The notes: a model not told the origin generated them from the letters alone. DNA of 64,000 nucleotides from Lepidonotus clava (GCA_936440205.1 OW387150.1:36069795-36133794); one strand, 5' to 3'; positions 1-13,795 are shown, numbered from the stretch's first letter. Numbers and translations are program-made.

Positions 1-689
1 TGCACCGCGCAACAGGTAGCTTAAGGAAATACAGTTAAAAACCAAGTCACATTGATTAAGAAATTAAACACAAAGGGGAAATCTTTTACTAATGCTATAG
101 TAAATACACAAGCCTTTTCTGTACAAAAGAACAAAAGGTATGTATGATGATGAAAACGCATGAATATTGCATAGTAAGAAAAACTTTGTTTTGAAGTATG
201 CTAAACTGTTTTATGTTTTCTATTTACGAATAAGAGTAAACCTGAAGAAAATCTACACGTGAGAAATGTAGCTACATTTATTTTGTGTTCGTCATGGGTG
301 TCTGCAATAAGACATGCTACGAATAAAGATAATCTTATAAAGAACATATCCGCCTCGCATAGAAAGGCAAGGCATTTGTTTTTAACATAATTATGAGGCA
401 CGCAGACGATTGGACAGCGACATCAACCGAGTTAGGAAAAAGCACGTCAAACTAGGGGGATGCAAGAGGGCGGCCGAGTGGGAACGTGTTCGGGATGTAA
501 CATACCGTGTTCCTTGGTGTCCCTGCTACTTGAATCAAGGTCAAAGTGACACATGTACATTGATTTAAGGGTTAACTACACTGATGGGGGTAAAGGGTTA
601 AGGATAGAGGAGGGTTGGGGGTGGGATCGAGTGGTTATTGTTTTCTGTCAACTCTGATTTCATCATGAATGTGACATTGGCGGAATTAG

Positions 690-888
690 ACCTTTAAGAC
701 ATCTAATTTTGTAAATGGGGCCATTGAGGTTCAATAAAGGCATAGGATATGTCACCTTTCCAATACATTTGCAAGATCTTTGATGAATTTTAAAGGTCAC
801 CTGAAAAAGGTTTGGAAAGGTCTTGTAAACGTGACCTTTCCATTACCTTTAGCAAACCTCAATCGCCCCATTTACAGCAAAAAAAGGT
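690..888. mobile_element. Short TIR element (MITE), about 200 bp
   Basis: The two ends are inverted copies. GTAAATGGGG-CATTGAGGTT at 711-731 pairs with AACCTCAATCGCCCCATTTAC near 856-875, and the outer ACCTTT/AAAGGT also pair. The core carries AAAGGTCAC-type repeats that themselves pair. There is no coding capacity. Confidence 0.65.
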
Positions 889-936
889 CCATGTGAGGTC
901 ATCACATACTTGCGGTCCCGACGACTTTCAACAAAC

Positions 937-1042
937 TAAGAATCTCTGTCAGACACGCCACAGTAATGTCATACGTCACTGAAGACGTCACAAAAATGTG
1001 ACGTCATCAGCAACTTGTGTTGGTTGTGACAGAGATTTCTTA
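937..1042. mobile_element. Very short palindromic element, 106 bp
   Basis: TAAGAATCTCTGTC at the left pairs with GACAGAGATTTCTTA at the right, with one indel. The middle holds two further dyads built on GACGTC. It may be a deleted MITE or a cruciform-forming repeat. Confidence 0.5.
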
Positions 1043-4000
1043 CAATTTCATTATGCAAATTACTATTCACTTTTACATCTACTTACACTGAATATGTACA
1101 CTGAAAGAAATGCAGCGATCATTTTGGGGGTTTAAACGAGTCTACATTATTCATTTCTATATACCTCATTCACAGATTGACAGAAAAAAATAACCACACA
1201 TTATGGAATAGCATTTTGAAAATCACATTTACCAAGAGGTAGAGAATCTATAACTTGCTCTCCGTGTACATCATGTTGTAGGACATCTCACTTACCGCGC
1301 TCCTTTTTCGCGAGTCTCATTTCCACTTACCTTGTTTCTGGATGCCGACAATTTGAACTCACAAAGTACTTTGGTTTAAGGATTAATTTATTATTTGGTA
1401 TATTATTACTTGATGAAGGGAAATAACATGTAAATCCCCATCCCTGTTCCTTTTTCTAAGTCCTGGTTATATCAATCCTGTGCCCTTGTAGTTATAACCT
1501 ACTTTTTGTAGTTGATAAAATAATATTTTATCGTTTAATTTGTTGCTTATTTTGCTTCCTATTCTAAATGTCCTCAAACCATCTAGATTCTTTTCACTGG
1601 TTTGGCGCCCTGCTAGTGGATATATCCGAACCAATGTGCTGGGGTATAGGTTTCAAGGGAGCCAGGCTTGAGGTGTTTGGTATAAGGATTCTATGGGAGG
1701 GTGCACTGCACCAATTTGTGAGAAAGGTGTATAGGCATTACTCGAAAGAGTGAGAATCATTGACGCCTAACTGCAGCCAATATATCTAACAAATCTTGAC
1801 GATAGGTTCTACAAGATTTAGAACCCTCTCCTATTCCATAGGTCAATCAGAAATTCCCACTTCTAAGTCACACTTCTGATTTTTGATATCATACACATGG
1901 CAAAGGACCACAATTGAAGGACCTCACTTCAACCAGCATATTATATTCCTCCAATAATGACATTCTCTGTACATAAGGGTGAAAAAACTTCCCCATAACA
2001 CAATCAACACATCTCAGACATCCCCATTCCTGAATAGCTTGCACACAGAAAGAAAACTCTATAAGTAAAGCACCCCCTAGTGCCCAGATATTGCAGCAGC
2101 TCGCGATCGAGCAGTCAGTGGATGAAGTCGTCAATTACAGCGCCTTATAGGATTACCTGCATTATTCTTGGCATGCCGTCTACGACTCAGGAAGTGCTGA
2201 CAAATACAGGAAACACTGGGAAGCCACGACTCCCCGGCAGCCAGCAATTATGGCTTCCCCCACGCCTACACGCTGGACCATAGTTCTGTCATGACCTAGA
2301 TACCTCTTGCATCATAGGTCCTTACACACGCAAGGGTCCATGGCTACGAGTGGCCACTTAAATGTGTAAGGAATTCTTTTATTGGCCCTCTATAAATGGC
2401 ATGGGGAACCCCTTTGATGGTTGCCTTGTGTTGTCTGGTTTATGGTTCTACCTGCCATAAACCAGCAACTGCAAAGCGGTGCTGGGATTAAGGCAAGGAT
2501 TCCCACCTAAAATGGCTGCTGGTTAACAATCCTAGTTTGAGTGACTAGCGGACTTGGATGTAACTACAGTCTAGCTGGAATGCCGACATAGGTCAGAAGG
2601 GCGGCCGGATGCTTAAGGAAGTCACCATGTCAATGTGTGGACAGAAAAAGGTCGAGGGGGCGTGGCCTCTGGCACCTGATTGACAGGCATGCCGCTGGAG
2701 ACGAGGGGGGAGGCGGAAGGGGCAGAGACATATAACAGGCCTGTATACTGGGGGGGTCGGCGGAGGTGGCGTGCGTCACCCCCCACAGAGGACATTTCTC
2801 CAAAATGTTACACCTTCCTTTAAAATTTCATTGTAAAAAAGATGTAATGAAATGTTGAAAAGTTCCACTTAAAGAACCTCGCCATCCCCCTTTTTAGGTT
2901 GACATTATTGAAATTATATGTTCCACTGAGGGAACCTTGCCACCACCCCACAGCAGAACCTGTATATGGGCATGGACTAGGGCTATAGACATCATGAATG
3001 TAACCCTTTAGACCAAAATCTTCCCCATCCAGCCACCCAGAAAAATGGACATTTTCCCATAAATTTTCCCATTTTTTCCAAGGAGAATGGTTAAGGGAGT
3101 ATCAAACATACAAAAACGACCCAAACATTTTTTAAAAGATTAAATTATTTAATTTCCTAGCCGATACTTAAAACCAGATGACTAAATCTTAAACTGATAG
3201 GGGTTGGTAGGCATTTGAACTTCTTCAAGTACAAGTAATCATGGGAATTTCAGAGGGAAATCCAAGGACATCCTGGGGAAATAAAGCAATTCATAATGCA
3301 ATCCATGGGGTCTAAAGGGTTAAAGAACTACTCTCCTCCCCCCTTCCAAAGAACACAAGTGAACGCGGAGGAGAACTCACTGCACGGATTCTCCTTCATG
3401 ATCCAGTCTTTTGTTTTCAACATTGGGTTTTATCCACAAGAATGTAATTTTAGGACTTGAAGAGCACTTTAGAAAGGCTAAAAAAGAAGACTGATTCTAA
3501 ATTTGTTCAATTAAGCCAATTGCCTGTCTGGTTTGCCGGCGTAGCTCCACCCCTTCTGCCTCAACGGGCCGCGGGCGCTGGCAGGAAGCGTCAGCATCCC
3601 GCCCCAACTGCAACCCTACCACAAGTAATTAACTCAATTACATCGAACAGTTTTAACTGGAGTTGAGATTTCCCCTGCAGCCACTTCTCTGTCTTCTCCC
3701 CTACCTCCCTGTTTTCTCCTGTGTTAGTTGAGGCTGTGCTAAGGCAGTATTCCACTACAGGATTTTCTGCCCAAGATTGCAATTTTTGTGGCGTTTTTGG
3801 CATTTTTGGCAAATATCGGGACCCTTTCTGGAGCTTTGGACCTACTGCCCAACATCTGGAGATGGAATATAACCCAAAATGCTCACGATGTTTAGGGCCT
3901 TAAAAATTGGGAGGCAAAGATTGGGAGTAGTCCTACCAATAGTTATCGGGAGCAGTCACAGCTAAAATGGACACATTCGTGATGTTTGTTGATAATCTCT

Positions 4001-4563
4001 CCCCACCTTTGGCATTTTTTATTTCTTCCTAGTGGAATACAGGCTTAAGGGTGCAGATGGGAGGCTGTTTGGCTGCCCTCTCCACCCGCCGCCTGCCCGT
4101 TGACCTTTACAGGATTAGTCTGAGCCTCTAGATCCCCAACTTTAATTGGATTTGGCTTATAATAGCCGCGACAAGGTCTGTGTTTACGTAAGGGCGAGTG
4201 TCCATATTACGACATGTACCACTGATGAGACTGTTATTGCGAGTCTCGATAAATAATATGAATTTGTATTCGGAGTGAAATCAAGCTAGTTTTTTTTTTT
4301 AAATTGACATAAAACTTCAATCAAACAACTACCCTTGCCCTTTCCAATACAGACAGTAAAGTATTTAAAAAAAACTAAGCATTGCCCCTACCACACTTAA
4401 ATGCCATCAGTTAGTTTACAAAAGTCCAATTTAGTCCAACTAACAAAGGAATAAGAATGTCTATGAGTAAATAGCTAAATAATCAAAATGTTGAGTCTCT
4501 TTAAGTTGTTATGAATTTAAATCATAAGCCAGCTGGCTACTATGTAAGACTGTCTGCTATGAA
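1043..4563. other. No gene recognised
   Basis: This is ordinary AT-rich intergenic or intronic sequence. Short frames at 1568-1753, 1889-2134, 2080-2283 and 3457-3903 have no family resemblance and no splice or codon signal that I could support. The first 690 bases of the window are similarly featureless. Confidence 0.6.
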
Positions 4564-4772
4564 CAGAGTTCGAAATTAAGGGTGCACCCTGCACCCTGTG
4601 TGCACAATTTGACTGGAGGGTGCATACTTTTGAGTAGGCATGCACCTGGTGAGTGCTTGTATTTAAATACCTCTATATAGAGGTGTGCACATAAATAGGT
4701 TGCCGGGTGCATGATTTCACACCCCTTTGCACCCTGCGTGTGCATAAAATAAATCCTTAATTTCGAACACTA
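4564..4772. mobile_element. hAT-like MITE, family 'GTTCGAAATTAA', copy 1
   Basis: The ends CAGAGTTCGAAATTAAGG and CCTTAATTTCGAACACTA are inverted. The element is flanked directly by TATGAA on both sides (4558-4563 and 4773-4778), a 6-base target duplication. The interior has CGGGTGCAT/GTGCACCC motifs shared with the other copies. The terminal CAGTG-type bases are typical of hAT elements, whose duplications are usually 8 bp. Confidence 0.8.
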
Positions 4773-5107
4773 TATGAAGTAGTCAGGAAGCCCCTCTTTT
4801 TGTTGCATACCATACCGAGGACTCTCGGTCTAAACTTTCGGTCTACTCTAAGGCGTACCTATACTGATGGGGTAGGGTCAGAGTTCTCCAACATAGCGCT
4901 GACCTTTCTGATTGCTGGCGGTGGTTCCTTCGGTTAACCCCAACCACTGTTTGCTGAAAGGTTACCTCTCGAAGGCTGCTTGGCCAATCGGTAGAAGCTA
5001 TTCAGAGTCGAATAAAATGCAGAATTGCCCTCTACTGCACATTCCTTTTATACTACAGAAAACTGCCTCTGCTAAAGTAGAACTGTAATATGTGAATTTG
5101 ACTTGTT

Positions 5108-5515
5108 TGAAGGGGTAGTTTAATTTCCAGTCAATCCATCAGGGTTCTTTCCAGACTGCACAAGGTAATGCTTTTCAGCTTTTAGTGATCATATCCAAGA
5201 CATGATTTAGGAGAACCCACCAAACAGAATCACTACCCTTTTCCTTAAGAAGATTGTTTTTTGTTTGATAAGTTTAATGTCTGGCTAGCCCTTTTGGGTT
5301 CTTTTACCAGACTGCACGAGGTGATGCTTTTCAGCTGTAGGTGATTGCATCTGTGATATGATTTGATTTAGGAGAAACCAGCCACTGGGTGCAATGCCCT
5401 ACTTGTTTTGAAGAGTGCCAAGGGGTCTTTTATGTTCATCATCCCATGGAAAGGACACCACACACCCGGCCATTGATGACCCTGTTGGGAGCACAGGGTG
5501 AATAGTATGATGCTG
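5108..5515 (+). repeat. Two head-to-tail monomers of a dispersed repeat ('GGGTTCTTT..AGACTGCAC')
   Basis: Monomers start near 5108 and 5262. Each has TTAAT(G)TC, then GGGTTCTTT, CAGACTGCAC(A/G)AGGT(A/G)ATGCTTTTCAGC, a GATCATAT-type block and ATTTAGGAGAA. The second runs on through a TTTTATGTTCATCATCCCATGG tail-like block. Another copy lies at 56429-56585. It is probably SINE-like, of unknown family. Confidence 0.65.
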
Positions 5516-5519
5516 AAAT

Positions 5520-7170
5520 ACTAAGGTGCACTCTGCTGTATTTGTTATATAAAACGACCTTACAAGCAATTGAAATGCATTTAACTGGCTACAGTTTTAT
5601 GGCATCTGTCTGTTGTTCATCCAGAGATCAGTTATTAACCCTATAACATGCAATGATCAGTCAAATACAAATTGCACTTTGACTCCACACAAACCCCCTG
5701 CCACCTGAGGCCATCTTGTGATCTGAAGCCAAGTTCAAATATTTCCATTGTGACTGGGATCAGGTTCATTTGACTTTGGATTGCAAAACTTATTGTTCAC
5801 CAGGAGACTGTCAACAGACTTTATCAAAGTTTCGGTCGAGCCTGCCAAGTAAAAGGCGGTTCTGGCAGCACGTACACTTCACGGGGTTGGCAGAGCCTCA
5901 AGGCACCTGGGACCAAACTGCGCCGAAACATCAAGTTTTGTGCTGCCGACATTTTGGGCTCTTTTAGTTCAACATGCAAAAATATTGTGCTGCACAGTGC
6001 ATATCATCGAAACAAGTCTGCTGTAGAATCTTAGGAAAATATAGATTAAGCACTCAAACTTTTTACTTTAGATTATTTATTATCAATTTCATCAATATCT
6101 TTTTAAAATTCCATATGCTGTTGTGATAGATCTTATGATATTGCAATCACTGTCATACTTATATCAAAAATTGATCACCAAATGAATAAAGCCATAAACA
6201 AAGAATATTAACGCATTTGAGAAAGAATTTCAACCTGGCTGGATCAGGAAGTGGACTCACACTTTAGACCTGTCAATAATTGGGAGGCAAGTCTTTCAAG
6301 CATCAGAACCAGTGTGGGATTTAATGCATAGCATGTCTAGAAACTTATTTAAACACCAATGAGAGGGAAAAATGACCCCAGTGAACTTGCTTTGGCAAGC
6401 TTTCACTGTTAAAGTCTTGGTTAGTGCTGGAACTGCCTCTTTAGGGCAGACAGACAGGATTGGATTTCACTCGTTCCGACACGACACCCGCAGGCATGGC
6501 CATGTACTTGTGAGTACACGCGGTTACCCAATATTGATCATCAGTTTATGCCGTGCATGGGTATCATTAAGTATGAATCGCCACTCCCTTTCCTCTCAGC
6601 CTGGCCACCTCTCCCGCTCTGCTTGACCCCTCAGCCGTTAGCACGAAACTGTACTCAATATGGGTATTAAATGCTTTGAGCTAGCTACTTGCTGAAATTT
6701 CATAGTCATTAGAAACTTTAATTTATCTCAGAGGCTGATTGTCAGACAGTGGTTTGATATGGTATGCAGTGAGCTCTATACTGCCTATCATAACTGCATC
6801 AGTAATTTTTATGTGTGGGAGAACACTCATCCGGGCACAACAGAATTTCTTTTATCTATACTAACAGCCAGTAATGAGAATTATTTTTCTTTATTGGCGG
6901 TATTGTACATTTATTTTGCATAATCTCATTCAGAGACTGGTTACGAAGTCCATTACACATCTCAAAGTAATTGTATTTGTCTCCAACCCCCTATTATCTC
7001 ATTGCAAGTAACAAGATCCAAGGAGGAAAAAGGGAGTTACACAATATCCGACCGCTTTAAGATCTCCCGAAGAGTGTGGTGCTATGCAGATAAAGCAATG
7101 GTCCATTGATTTCCTCATTATTGCTTCTCCAGCTACAGTCTGTAATGTGGGACTATTAACCCCATTGCAG
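5520..7170. other. No gene recognised
   Basis: This is AT-rich sequence with short frames only (for example 5770-5967 and 6372-6626), none resembling a known family. I see no repeat structure beyond short low-complexity runs. Confidence 0.5.
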
Positions 7171-7364
7171 CTGGGCCAGACAGGGAGATAGCACTTTGCC
7201 CGAGCGCTTAAAGACATTTCTAATGAGACGCAATGCAGTTTTCTAGCAATATTTATGGTAGGTGTAAGTGAAGAGATGTAGCACAACAATTTTCAGCTAT
7301 GTTGAACATTGAAATTATTTAGTGCAATCTGAGCCAGACAGGGAGACTTTTCCTGAGCTCTTAA

Positions 7365-8093
7365 GGTTAGAGTAGGGGGATCAGCCTCCCATTTGCAACA
7401 GTTGTGCGTGTTTCCTTATAACTCTGTCGTTTCTTTCTCAAAATAGGTATATTATATATCATTTTAAAGCGGAATATCTTAGCTATCTAATGATATTAAG
7501 TTTTATTTAATCTCCATATATTTTAGTCCTGAAATAAGTCAAAGAATGTACAAAATCATTTTTTTAACTTTTATTTTTTGAACATGGATTTCTCAATTAC
7601 CAATAGCTCAGTGGTTATGAAACTTCTCAAGTATGTGAAAAACATTCCTCTTTAGGGAAGCGTGTCTCAGAATTTTGATTTAGGGATTTGTTTATATTTT
7701 ATGTTGTAAAATGTAAAAAATGTTGGGAAAAAAATAAATATTTTTCTCTACATTCAATAAAAAATTAACCAGGCCCTAAATCAAAATTCTGGGACACGCT
7801 TCCCTCAAAAGGAATGTTTTTAACATATATGAAAATTTTCATTGCTGTAAATTCAATATTAAATGAGAAATTCTTGTTCAAAAAATAAAAGTAGAAAAAT
7901 TCAAGTTTAATTTTTGAAGTCGTATTTCTCACAAACTTTTCAATCACTGATTATATGATTGATATGATAAGTAAGCTATGGAAAGCAGCTATTTTTTGGT
8001 ATATGATACATTAAGATATCGTAGATATTAAGAGAGTAATGAGCATTGAAGCGCGACCAACAAAAACGAGACATTCATCACCCTACTCTATCC
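7365..8093. mobile_element. Long palindromic element with TTAA duplications, 729 bp
   Basis: It is flanked by TTAA at 7361-7364 and 8094-8097; the empty site in the duplicate unit has a single TTAA (7208-7211). The termini GGTTAGAGTAGGGGGATC and the inverted right end (GGATAGAGTAGGGTGAT) match. An inner inverted repeat pairs GGGAAGCGTGTCTCAGAATT (about 7657) with the region near 7780-7805. TTAA targets are typical of piggyBac and Kolobok groups. It is non-coding, so non-autonomous. Confidence 0.85.
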
Positions 8094-8167
8094 TTAAAGA
8101 CATTTCTAACGAAAGACGATGCAGCATAGCATTGAAGAACCACTTGGCAATATTCTAGCAATATTTA

Positions 8168-8382
8168 AGCCCCATACACACTTAACGATTTTTACAGTCG
8201 GCCGACAGATCACCACTTAAATCGGCCGATCCTTATGATCACCTGCTTTTATAGTACATTGAAATATGCATGTTTAATCTGAATTGGTGCTAAATATGGC
8301 TGATTCTTCCCCTAGAATCGGCCGATTTTATTGCTGATCATTCTGCCAACTTAGTCAAAATCGCCTAGTGGGTATGGGGCTT
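8168..8382. mobile_element. TA-target MITE, family 'AAGCCCCATACCCACTAGG', copy 1
   Basis: It is flanked by TA (8166-8167 and 8383-8384); the duplicate unit carries one TA at the empty site (7254-7255). The right end CGCCTAGTGGGTATGGGGCT pairs with a diverged left end. TA duplications are typical of Tc1/mariner-type elements. Confidence 0.85.
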
Positions 8383-8460
8383 TACAGAAGATATAAGTGA
8401 ATAGATGTAGCACTGCAATTTACGGCTAAGTTGAAGACTTATTTCAGCAACATTGTGTGG

Positions 8461-10784
8461 CACATGGCAATGGCTAAGCACCTGCCTCTGGCTACTAGCT
8501 GTTGACAGATTTCAGTGTGAATGGCTAGTTCCTTAGCTATTACTTCCTTGGTTTATAATTAGGACATAAAGCAACCAATAACTAACCAACTAACCTCACT
8601 TTGTATGGGGACCAAATTTGTTACGTTCCTTGGGAAATCCCTGGACAATCAGATGAGCGCTATGAAATGGTCAGCTAAAATCTGGTGTCCAATAACCAAA
8701 GCAAACTCAAGCCGGCTGGCCCCTATGGGAATATGCCATTCTGACCAAGGCAAATAGAGCCACCTCGCCTTACAAAGCCGAGTAGATGGGACCGAGCGAG
8801 GCGGGTAAGAGAGGCGAAAGGGCAGGGTCATGCATAAACATTACAATGGAGACAATTCCATGGACACGCTTTGGACTTAGCATCTGGATGGGGGACTATT
8901 TGTCGCGAGACAGCGCCAACCATTAAGGCAGTATTTGCACGACAGAGGCAGCATTGGCAGCGGCATACTATCATAGGCCGCCCAGACCTGAAATATTGAT
9001 CATGGCTCTGACAGCCTTACATAATGAACCCCGCGGCGGAAGGTAAGGGGAGGGCGGGTTCACAGGGCAAAGTGGGGGGCACAGACACTTTGAAGATGGG
9101 TCACTACTGCAGCCCTACCAACTTACAGTGTTACCTTTATCTAATATACAAAACATGCAAACTGTGCTGCTTGTAGGAACTCATGTATCATATGAGGTAT
9201 TTCAGAATACTGTCAGCCTTAAAATGTTCATTATCAGTCTAAATAATAGTTGAAATGAGAGTTATTGCATATACCCTATAATATTTTTGCTGGCTATACA
9301 AAACTGCAAGGGTAATCAACTCTTCACCAAACAACCTATACAAAAAAAATGTATGATGGGGTAAACATACTATTTTGGCACTTGGCCAGCACCACTCCCA
9401 ATGTATAACAGTGTATACCTTGGGGTACATTGGCAGGTGGATCCAGGGTGGCTGGAAACCAATGCCTTTTGTTCAGAGAAACAAGGAAATTAGTGCAAAA
9501 TAAGTGAGCTTGGATCCCCAATTCCCCACACAGACAATGTATTTGGGACAGCTCTTGTGGATTCTATGACCCAACTGAGCTCCCCGGCTCCCTCCCCCGA
9601 CTCCCTGAAGGTGCTGGCCCCAGCTGCAGGGTAGTAACAAAGACTGTAGCAGTCTGGCGATTCCACGCAGCACACCGCCAAGTAGGACTGCCAACATAGG
9701 CAGGTGGTGCCAGTCGAGCAAAGCGATCGACCTGCGGATCGATCGCCAATACTGCTTCACTGAGTGCACTGTTATTACTCGTCTGTCTGTTCTATGGGAT
9801 CCCATCTTACTAAAATTGCTTCCCCCATCTGAAGACTTAGCTGTAGACATGTTTGCTAAAAAAAGTTCTTCAGATAGAGGGGTTTCTGAGGCATGTAAAT
9901 ATGTGTTCATGGGAGAAAACAACTTGGGTGATAGTGATACATGGCTGGAATGCTATAGATTAATTGATTTAATGATTTCTCCCCCTGTCCCTACTTGTCT
10001 GATTCACAGCATTGTTTAGTAAAGACTTCTCTACTGGCTACAATAAAGTGTATCCAGACTTCATATAGCCATATCTTATACTATATACTGACCCGATAAA
10101 GATTTTCAGATTTTGTCCGAGTCGTCAATATAGTGCGAGTGAAGTGCAGATGCAGTGAGAGCTGTTTGGGTCGATGCACAGTTATGAATACTCTGTGGGA
10201 CCTGTCTGATTTCCCATTTGCAATTCAAACCTAATAATACAGGAATCTGAACTACTTCTGCATACATCTCGGAGGAGAAACTTATATAATAGAAAAGCGT
10301 GTTAGGTCTGTAGTGTGAGCCACATTCGGGTGTAACCGATGCGTAACTCTACCCCTCCCAATGTCATTACACATAGCGCACTGTTGGGAGGGGCGCCTGC
10401 CTGCATACAATATGCAACACTTTGTACACTCTAACCTCTCCATAATTCCGGAGTGTCACAACCCATTTTACCCTACCAGGCCCAACACCCACCCTATCAC
10501 TGCCAACACCTCTATATGTCTATGTATGCCTTTTCTACACTGTAGTGTGGCCATTGTATTTTCAGATATCCAAAACTTAAGAAGGATGGTAGTAATTGCA
10601 AAATGCAGTGAGTGTATTATTTACTGAGACTAATTTTAGTTTCTTTTTATGCTAATTGTAATTATCATTAATCTAATAGGACATAAGGCATTAGGTCGCA
10701 TGCACTAATTTGCACAGAAATTCATAGCTCTGATGTAGATGACAAGAACAGTAAAGAAATTGCAAAATGCTGTCAAAATCTATA
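8461..10784. other. No gene recognised
   Basis: Several overlapping frames (the longest at 9473-9922 minus, 149 codons) have no family signature, and their composition looks non-coding. No repeats were identified by eye. Confidence 0.5.
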
Positions 10785-10850
10785 AGGTAGGATCGAACCC
10801 AGGCCAGCAACGTGCAATGCTCGGACGCTAAAACCACTACCCCACCCCAT
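10785..10850 (-). repeat. tRNA-like head of a SINE or tRNA pseudogene
   Basis: On the minus strand there is an A-box-like TAGTGGTTTTAG and a perfect B box GGTTCGATCC (10799-10790), spaced as in a tRNA. The stems do not fold into a full cloverleaf by eye, and the following sequence is not a mature tRNA end. It is best read as a tRNA-derived SINE fragment. Confidence 0.55.
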
Positions 10851-13729
10851 CCCCCTCTTTAACACTATGTGTGATGGCAAACTGCAATATGACATCCTAC
10901 CCTGCCACTTTTCCACTGACCTACCCCCTGCAGCCAGCCCTACCCTCCCCATGCATACATGCTGCCCACTACATACTGCCACTTTGCTCTACCCACCACC
11001 CCCACATGTACTCATCTGCCTACTTTGATCCTGGAGCCTCACTTATTGTTTGACCAAACACCCACAGCTGGGCCCATTCCCCGCCTGTGTACTTAACGGG
11101 CCAGCGCTCGGGGACCACAGACCCAATAAGCGCGCTCTATCGACTACCGGGATTCCACAACATTCGCAGATTTCAGTACATCCGCTGTGTACATATTTGC
11201 CTTTCGCAGGATTACTTTGTCGCTGAATATGTATTACATCCTGTATTTACAGTGGCTGACAGTGCATTGAAATTTTGGTGATTTGCATTCATAGTTCTAG
11301 CTCATTTCCTCTCCTATATTGTGAAATATGGCTGGCTTTTAATTTCATTTCATGACAGGGAGTTGAAAAATAAGTGAAAAACGTTCATAAACCTAGATGT
11401 AAGTGGATTCTGAACAATTTGCATTTGTCAAAAAAAGCTTATGGTTATTATAATTCACCTTATTTCGAAATCAAATTTCCGAAATTGGCAGTAGTGGGAA
11501 AATGTATGGGCCAATCCATCTGTTGGAGAGCGAAAAAGGCCGTGTAGTAAGTACATAGAACAATGAGTAAAATAACAAAGTTTGCATAGAAACTATAAGG
11601 AATACTCTGCTTAGAAGTGCATTCATAACTGTTTTAGCATTCTTTTTAACATTTATGCTCTGCTGCCGATAGCGACCTGTTCCGCCTCCCCGAGGCAGTA
11701 CATGAAGTGTGCATTCTTTGTCTGCTTAATCAAAACAAGGACAGGCCTCGTATCAACATTTTGATAACCTCTGAGACAAAAAGTCCTCCTCGGAGACATA
11801 AGCGCCTCCAGCCTTGAACATAAACTCCTGTTTTTTTACAGTTTGAGTGTGTAAAGTGCCCAACACCTGGTTCCTGTATCCTCCAGTGGTGCCTGTAGGC
11901 AATTGTCCCTGGTGGGGAGGTGGTCTTTTTTTTTTCTTCTTCTTTTTTCTTTTTTGTGGTGGGGGTTGCTAAGCTGAGGGGTCTGAGGTTAAAACTTTGC
12001 ATGACATCATTTACTAAGGGTTATCTTCCTTACATTCCCACCTTTCATTCCCTTTTGTATTACTTATGTTTTACTGGAGCATTTATAGTACTTTTATAGA
12101 ATTCTCGAGATGTCTTTCTATTCATTGTGAAAATTTTTACCAGTGTTATTTAAAGGGATTACCCTTTTAAGGGTGAGTACAGGACCTCTAGATAAGTGGG
12201 AAGGCTCTTATACATTCACTGCCTCTGTTAAGTTGTAAAAACTTGCTCAGTTCAGCCATGGCATCAGATCTTGGAGAGGCTTGCACAAATATCAACCAAC
12301 TCAGGGGTCAGTCAATGAGGGACCCATGGACTACGTCTTGATATTTAGATTCCTCATTCTCAGCTTTCTCCTGATATAAGTGAATAGGCTTAGGTATAAT
12401 TATTAATTGCAAGAGCCGGGATTTACTATTGCATTATTTTGTCTATATTTTTTGGGATTGTCCAAGTTATTTAACAGGGCGTGTGGTAATGCTATATTAA
12501 TATGACATTAACTATTTTTGGTGGTTACTGGGGCGCTACAGGACTACAAGGCCACACAACAGAGGTGTAGGGGTTAGCAGGCTAGGGTTTCGCTGCAGAG
12601 CTTCCCAAAAAAACCTGAGTGATACTTGCCTCATAAACCAACCAATAAAACCCAAATTTAGGGAGCTGCGTTACTTACGAACCTGTCCCTCTAAGTCTAT
12701 TCAGCAAATTTAATCTAAAAAAAAGGTCGTTTTGATATACACCCAGTATTAGCGGAACATATTGACTATATCTGGGTAGGTTGCATTGATTTCCTTCCAG
12801 GAAAACTAATTTTCTGTTAACCATTTATTCAGGGAAAGGTGTAATGTGAGTACTGACTTTGATTGAAATGCACAAAGAACAAAGCTGCGGTACAGAATAT
12901 AATTTGTATGCTGTCCCGGCCTCAGCATGTGAAAGAAGCGCTCAAAATCAAACATATCAAATTGGAATATAACAATATCCAAAGGTTTTAGCAAAACTTA
13001 ATATGTTGGGGCTCAATGCCTGCAAGTATCTTGTTACTTCATAAGCCTCCATTCTGGTCTGCCTTGAACATGCAAGCATATTATTCATATGTCATACAGA
13101 ATAAATCAGCAACGATACTGTTAGCAGTACAGAAATATGTCTGAATAGCTGAGTAGGAGCGGGTCTTAGCAAAATACTCATACCGAAGTCTAATTTGCTG
13201 CATCGAAGCCTCTTTTTAACCTAATCGAGCACATGCAATTATCCTTTATAATCCAGGATAATTTGAGAGCTGCTAGCTGCTAGTTCCCACCATACACATA
13301 GCCTGAAACCAGCTATCGACCGGGAACCAGTCTTGACAGAGCACGCTGCCCCCGGGCGGCGACCGAGAGAAGCAACAAATTGGTGTAGGAGGGCGGGGTA
13401 CACCTTTCACTTCTGTACCCCACTCAATTATTCATGGCACTAACAACTTTCATTTTCTGGTACCTTTCGACACCCTGGGGGCATGCAGAACCAAAGTTAT
13501 TTTTGCCTATCGACCAGTAAAATTTGCTCAATCTAGTCATGAATTCACACAATTTTGTATAGCATTTTCGCTTACCAATATAAATTTGAGGGCAAAATTC
13601 GTCAATTCTGTGACAAAATTCGCAAATTTGTGCGAATTAGCGAGCATTTGCACACCCCTGGGGCCACACTTCGACAAGTAACATATATGAGTCAGGCCAT
13701 GCAAGTGACCTTGCAATTTTGGTCTGACT
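10851..13729. other. No gene recognised
   Basis: This stretch is mostly AT-rich, with a T-rich pyrimidine tract near 11928-11955. The frames found are short and unlike any family I know. Confidence 0.5.
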
Positions 13730-13795
13730 TTGAAAATATTGCGAAATGTATTCTAACCATTTGGCCTTAGGGGAGGATTTTGAAAAGTGAAACAA

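Larger units (their letters stand above)
7175..8460 (+). repeat. Tandem duplication of about 160 bp, second copy split by two transposons
   Basis: Unit 1 is 7175-7332. Unit 2 begins at 7333 with the same GCCAGACAGGGAGA. Both share TTAAAGACATTTCTAA, CTAGCAATATTTA, and AAGTGAA.AGATGTAGCAC in that order. In unit 2 a TTAA-type element (7365-8093) and a TA-type element (8168-8382) interrupt this order, so unit 1 preserves both empty sites. Confidence 0.8.

Noticed and set aside
4557-4745. Cys/His-rich short frame recurring at 26.2, 39.6 and 49.3 kb
   Set aside because: These are translations of the hAT-like MITE copies; frames differ between copies and none is long enough to encode a transposase.
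9473-9922. 149-codon minus frame
   Set aside because: No domain, low-complexity Leu/Gly/Ser patches, overlapped by other open frames on the same strand, and no splice or promoter context.
10785-10850. Functional tRNA gene
   Set aside because: A and B boxes are present, but the acceptor and anticodon stems do not close; a SINE head or pseudogene is more likely.
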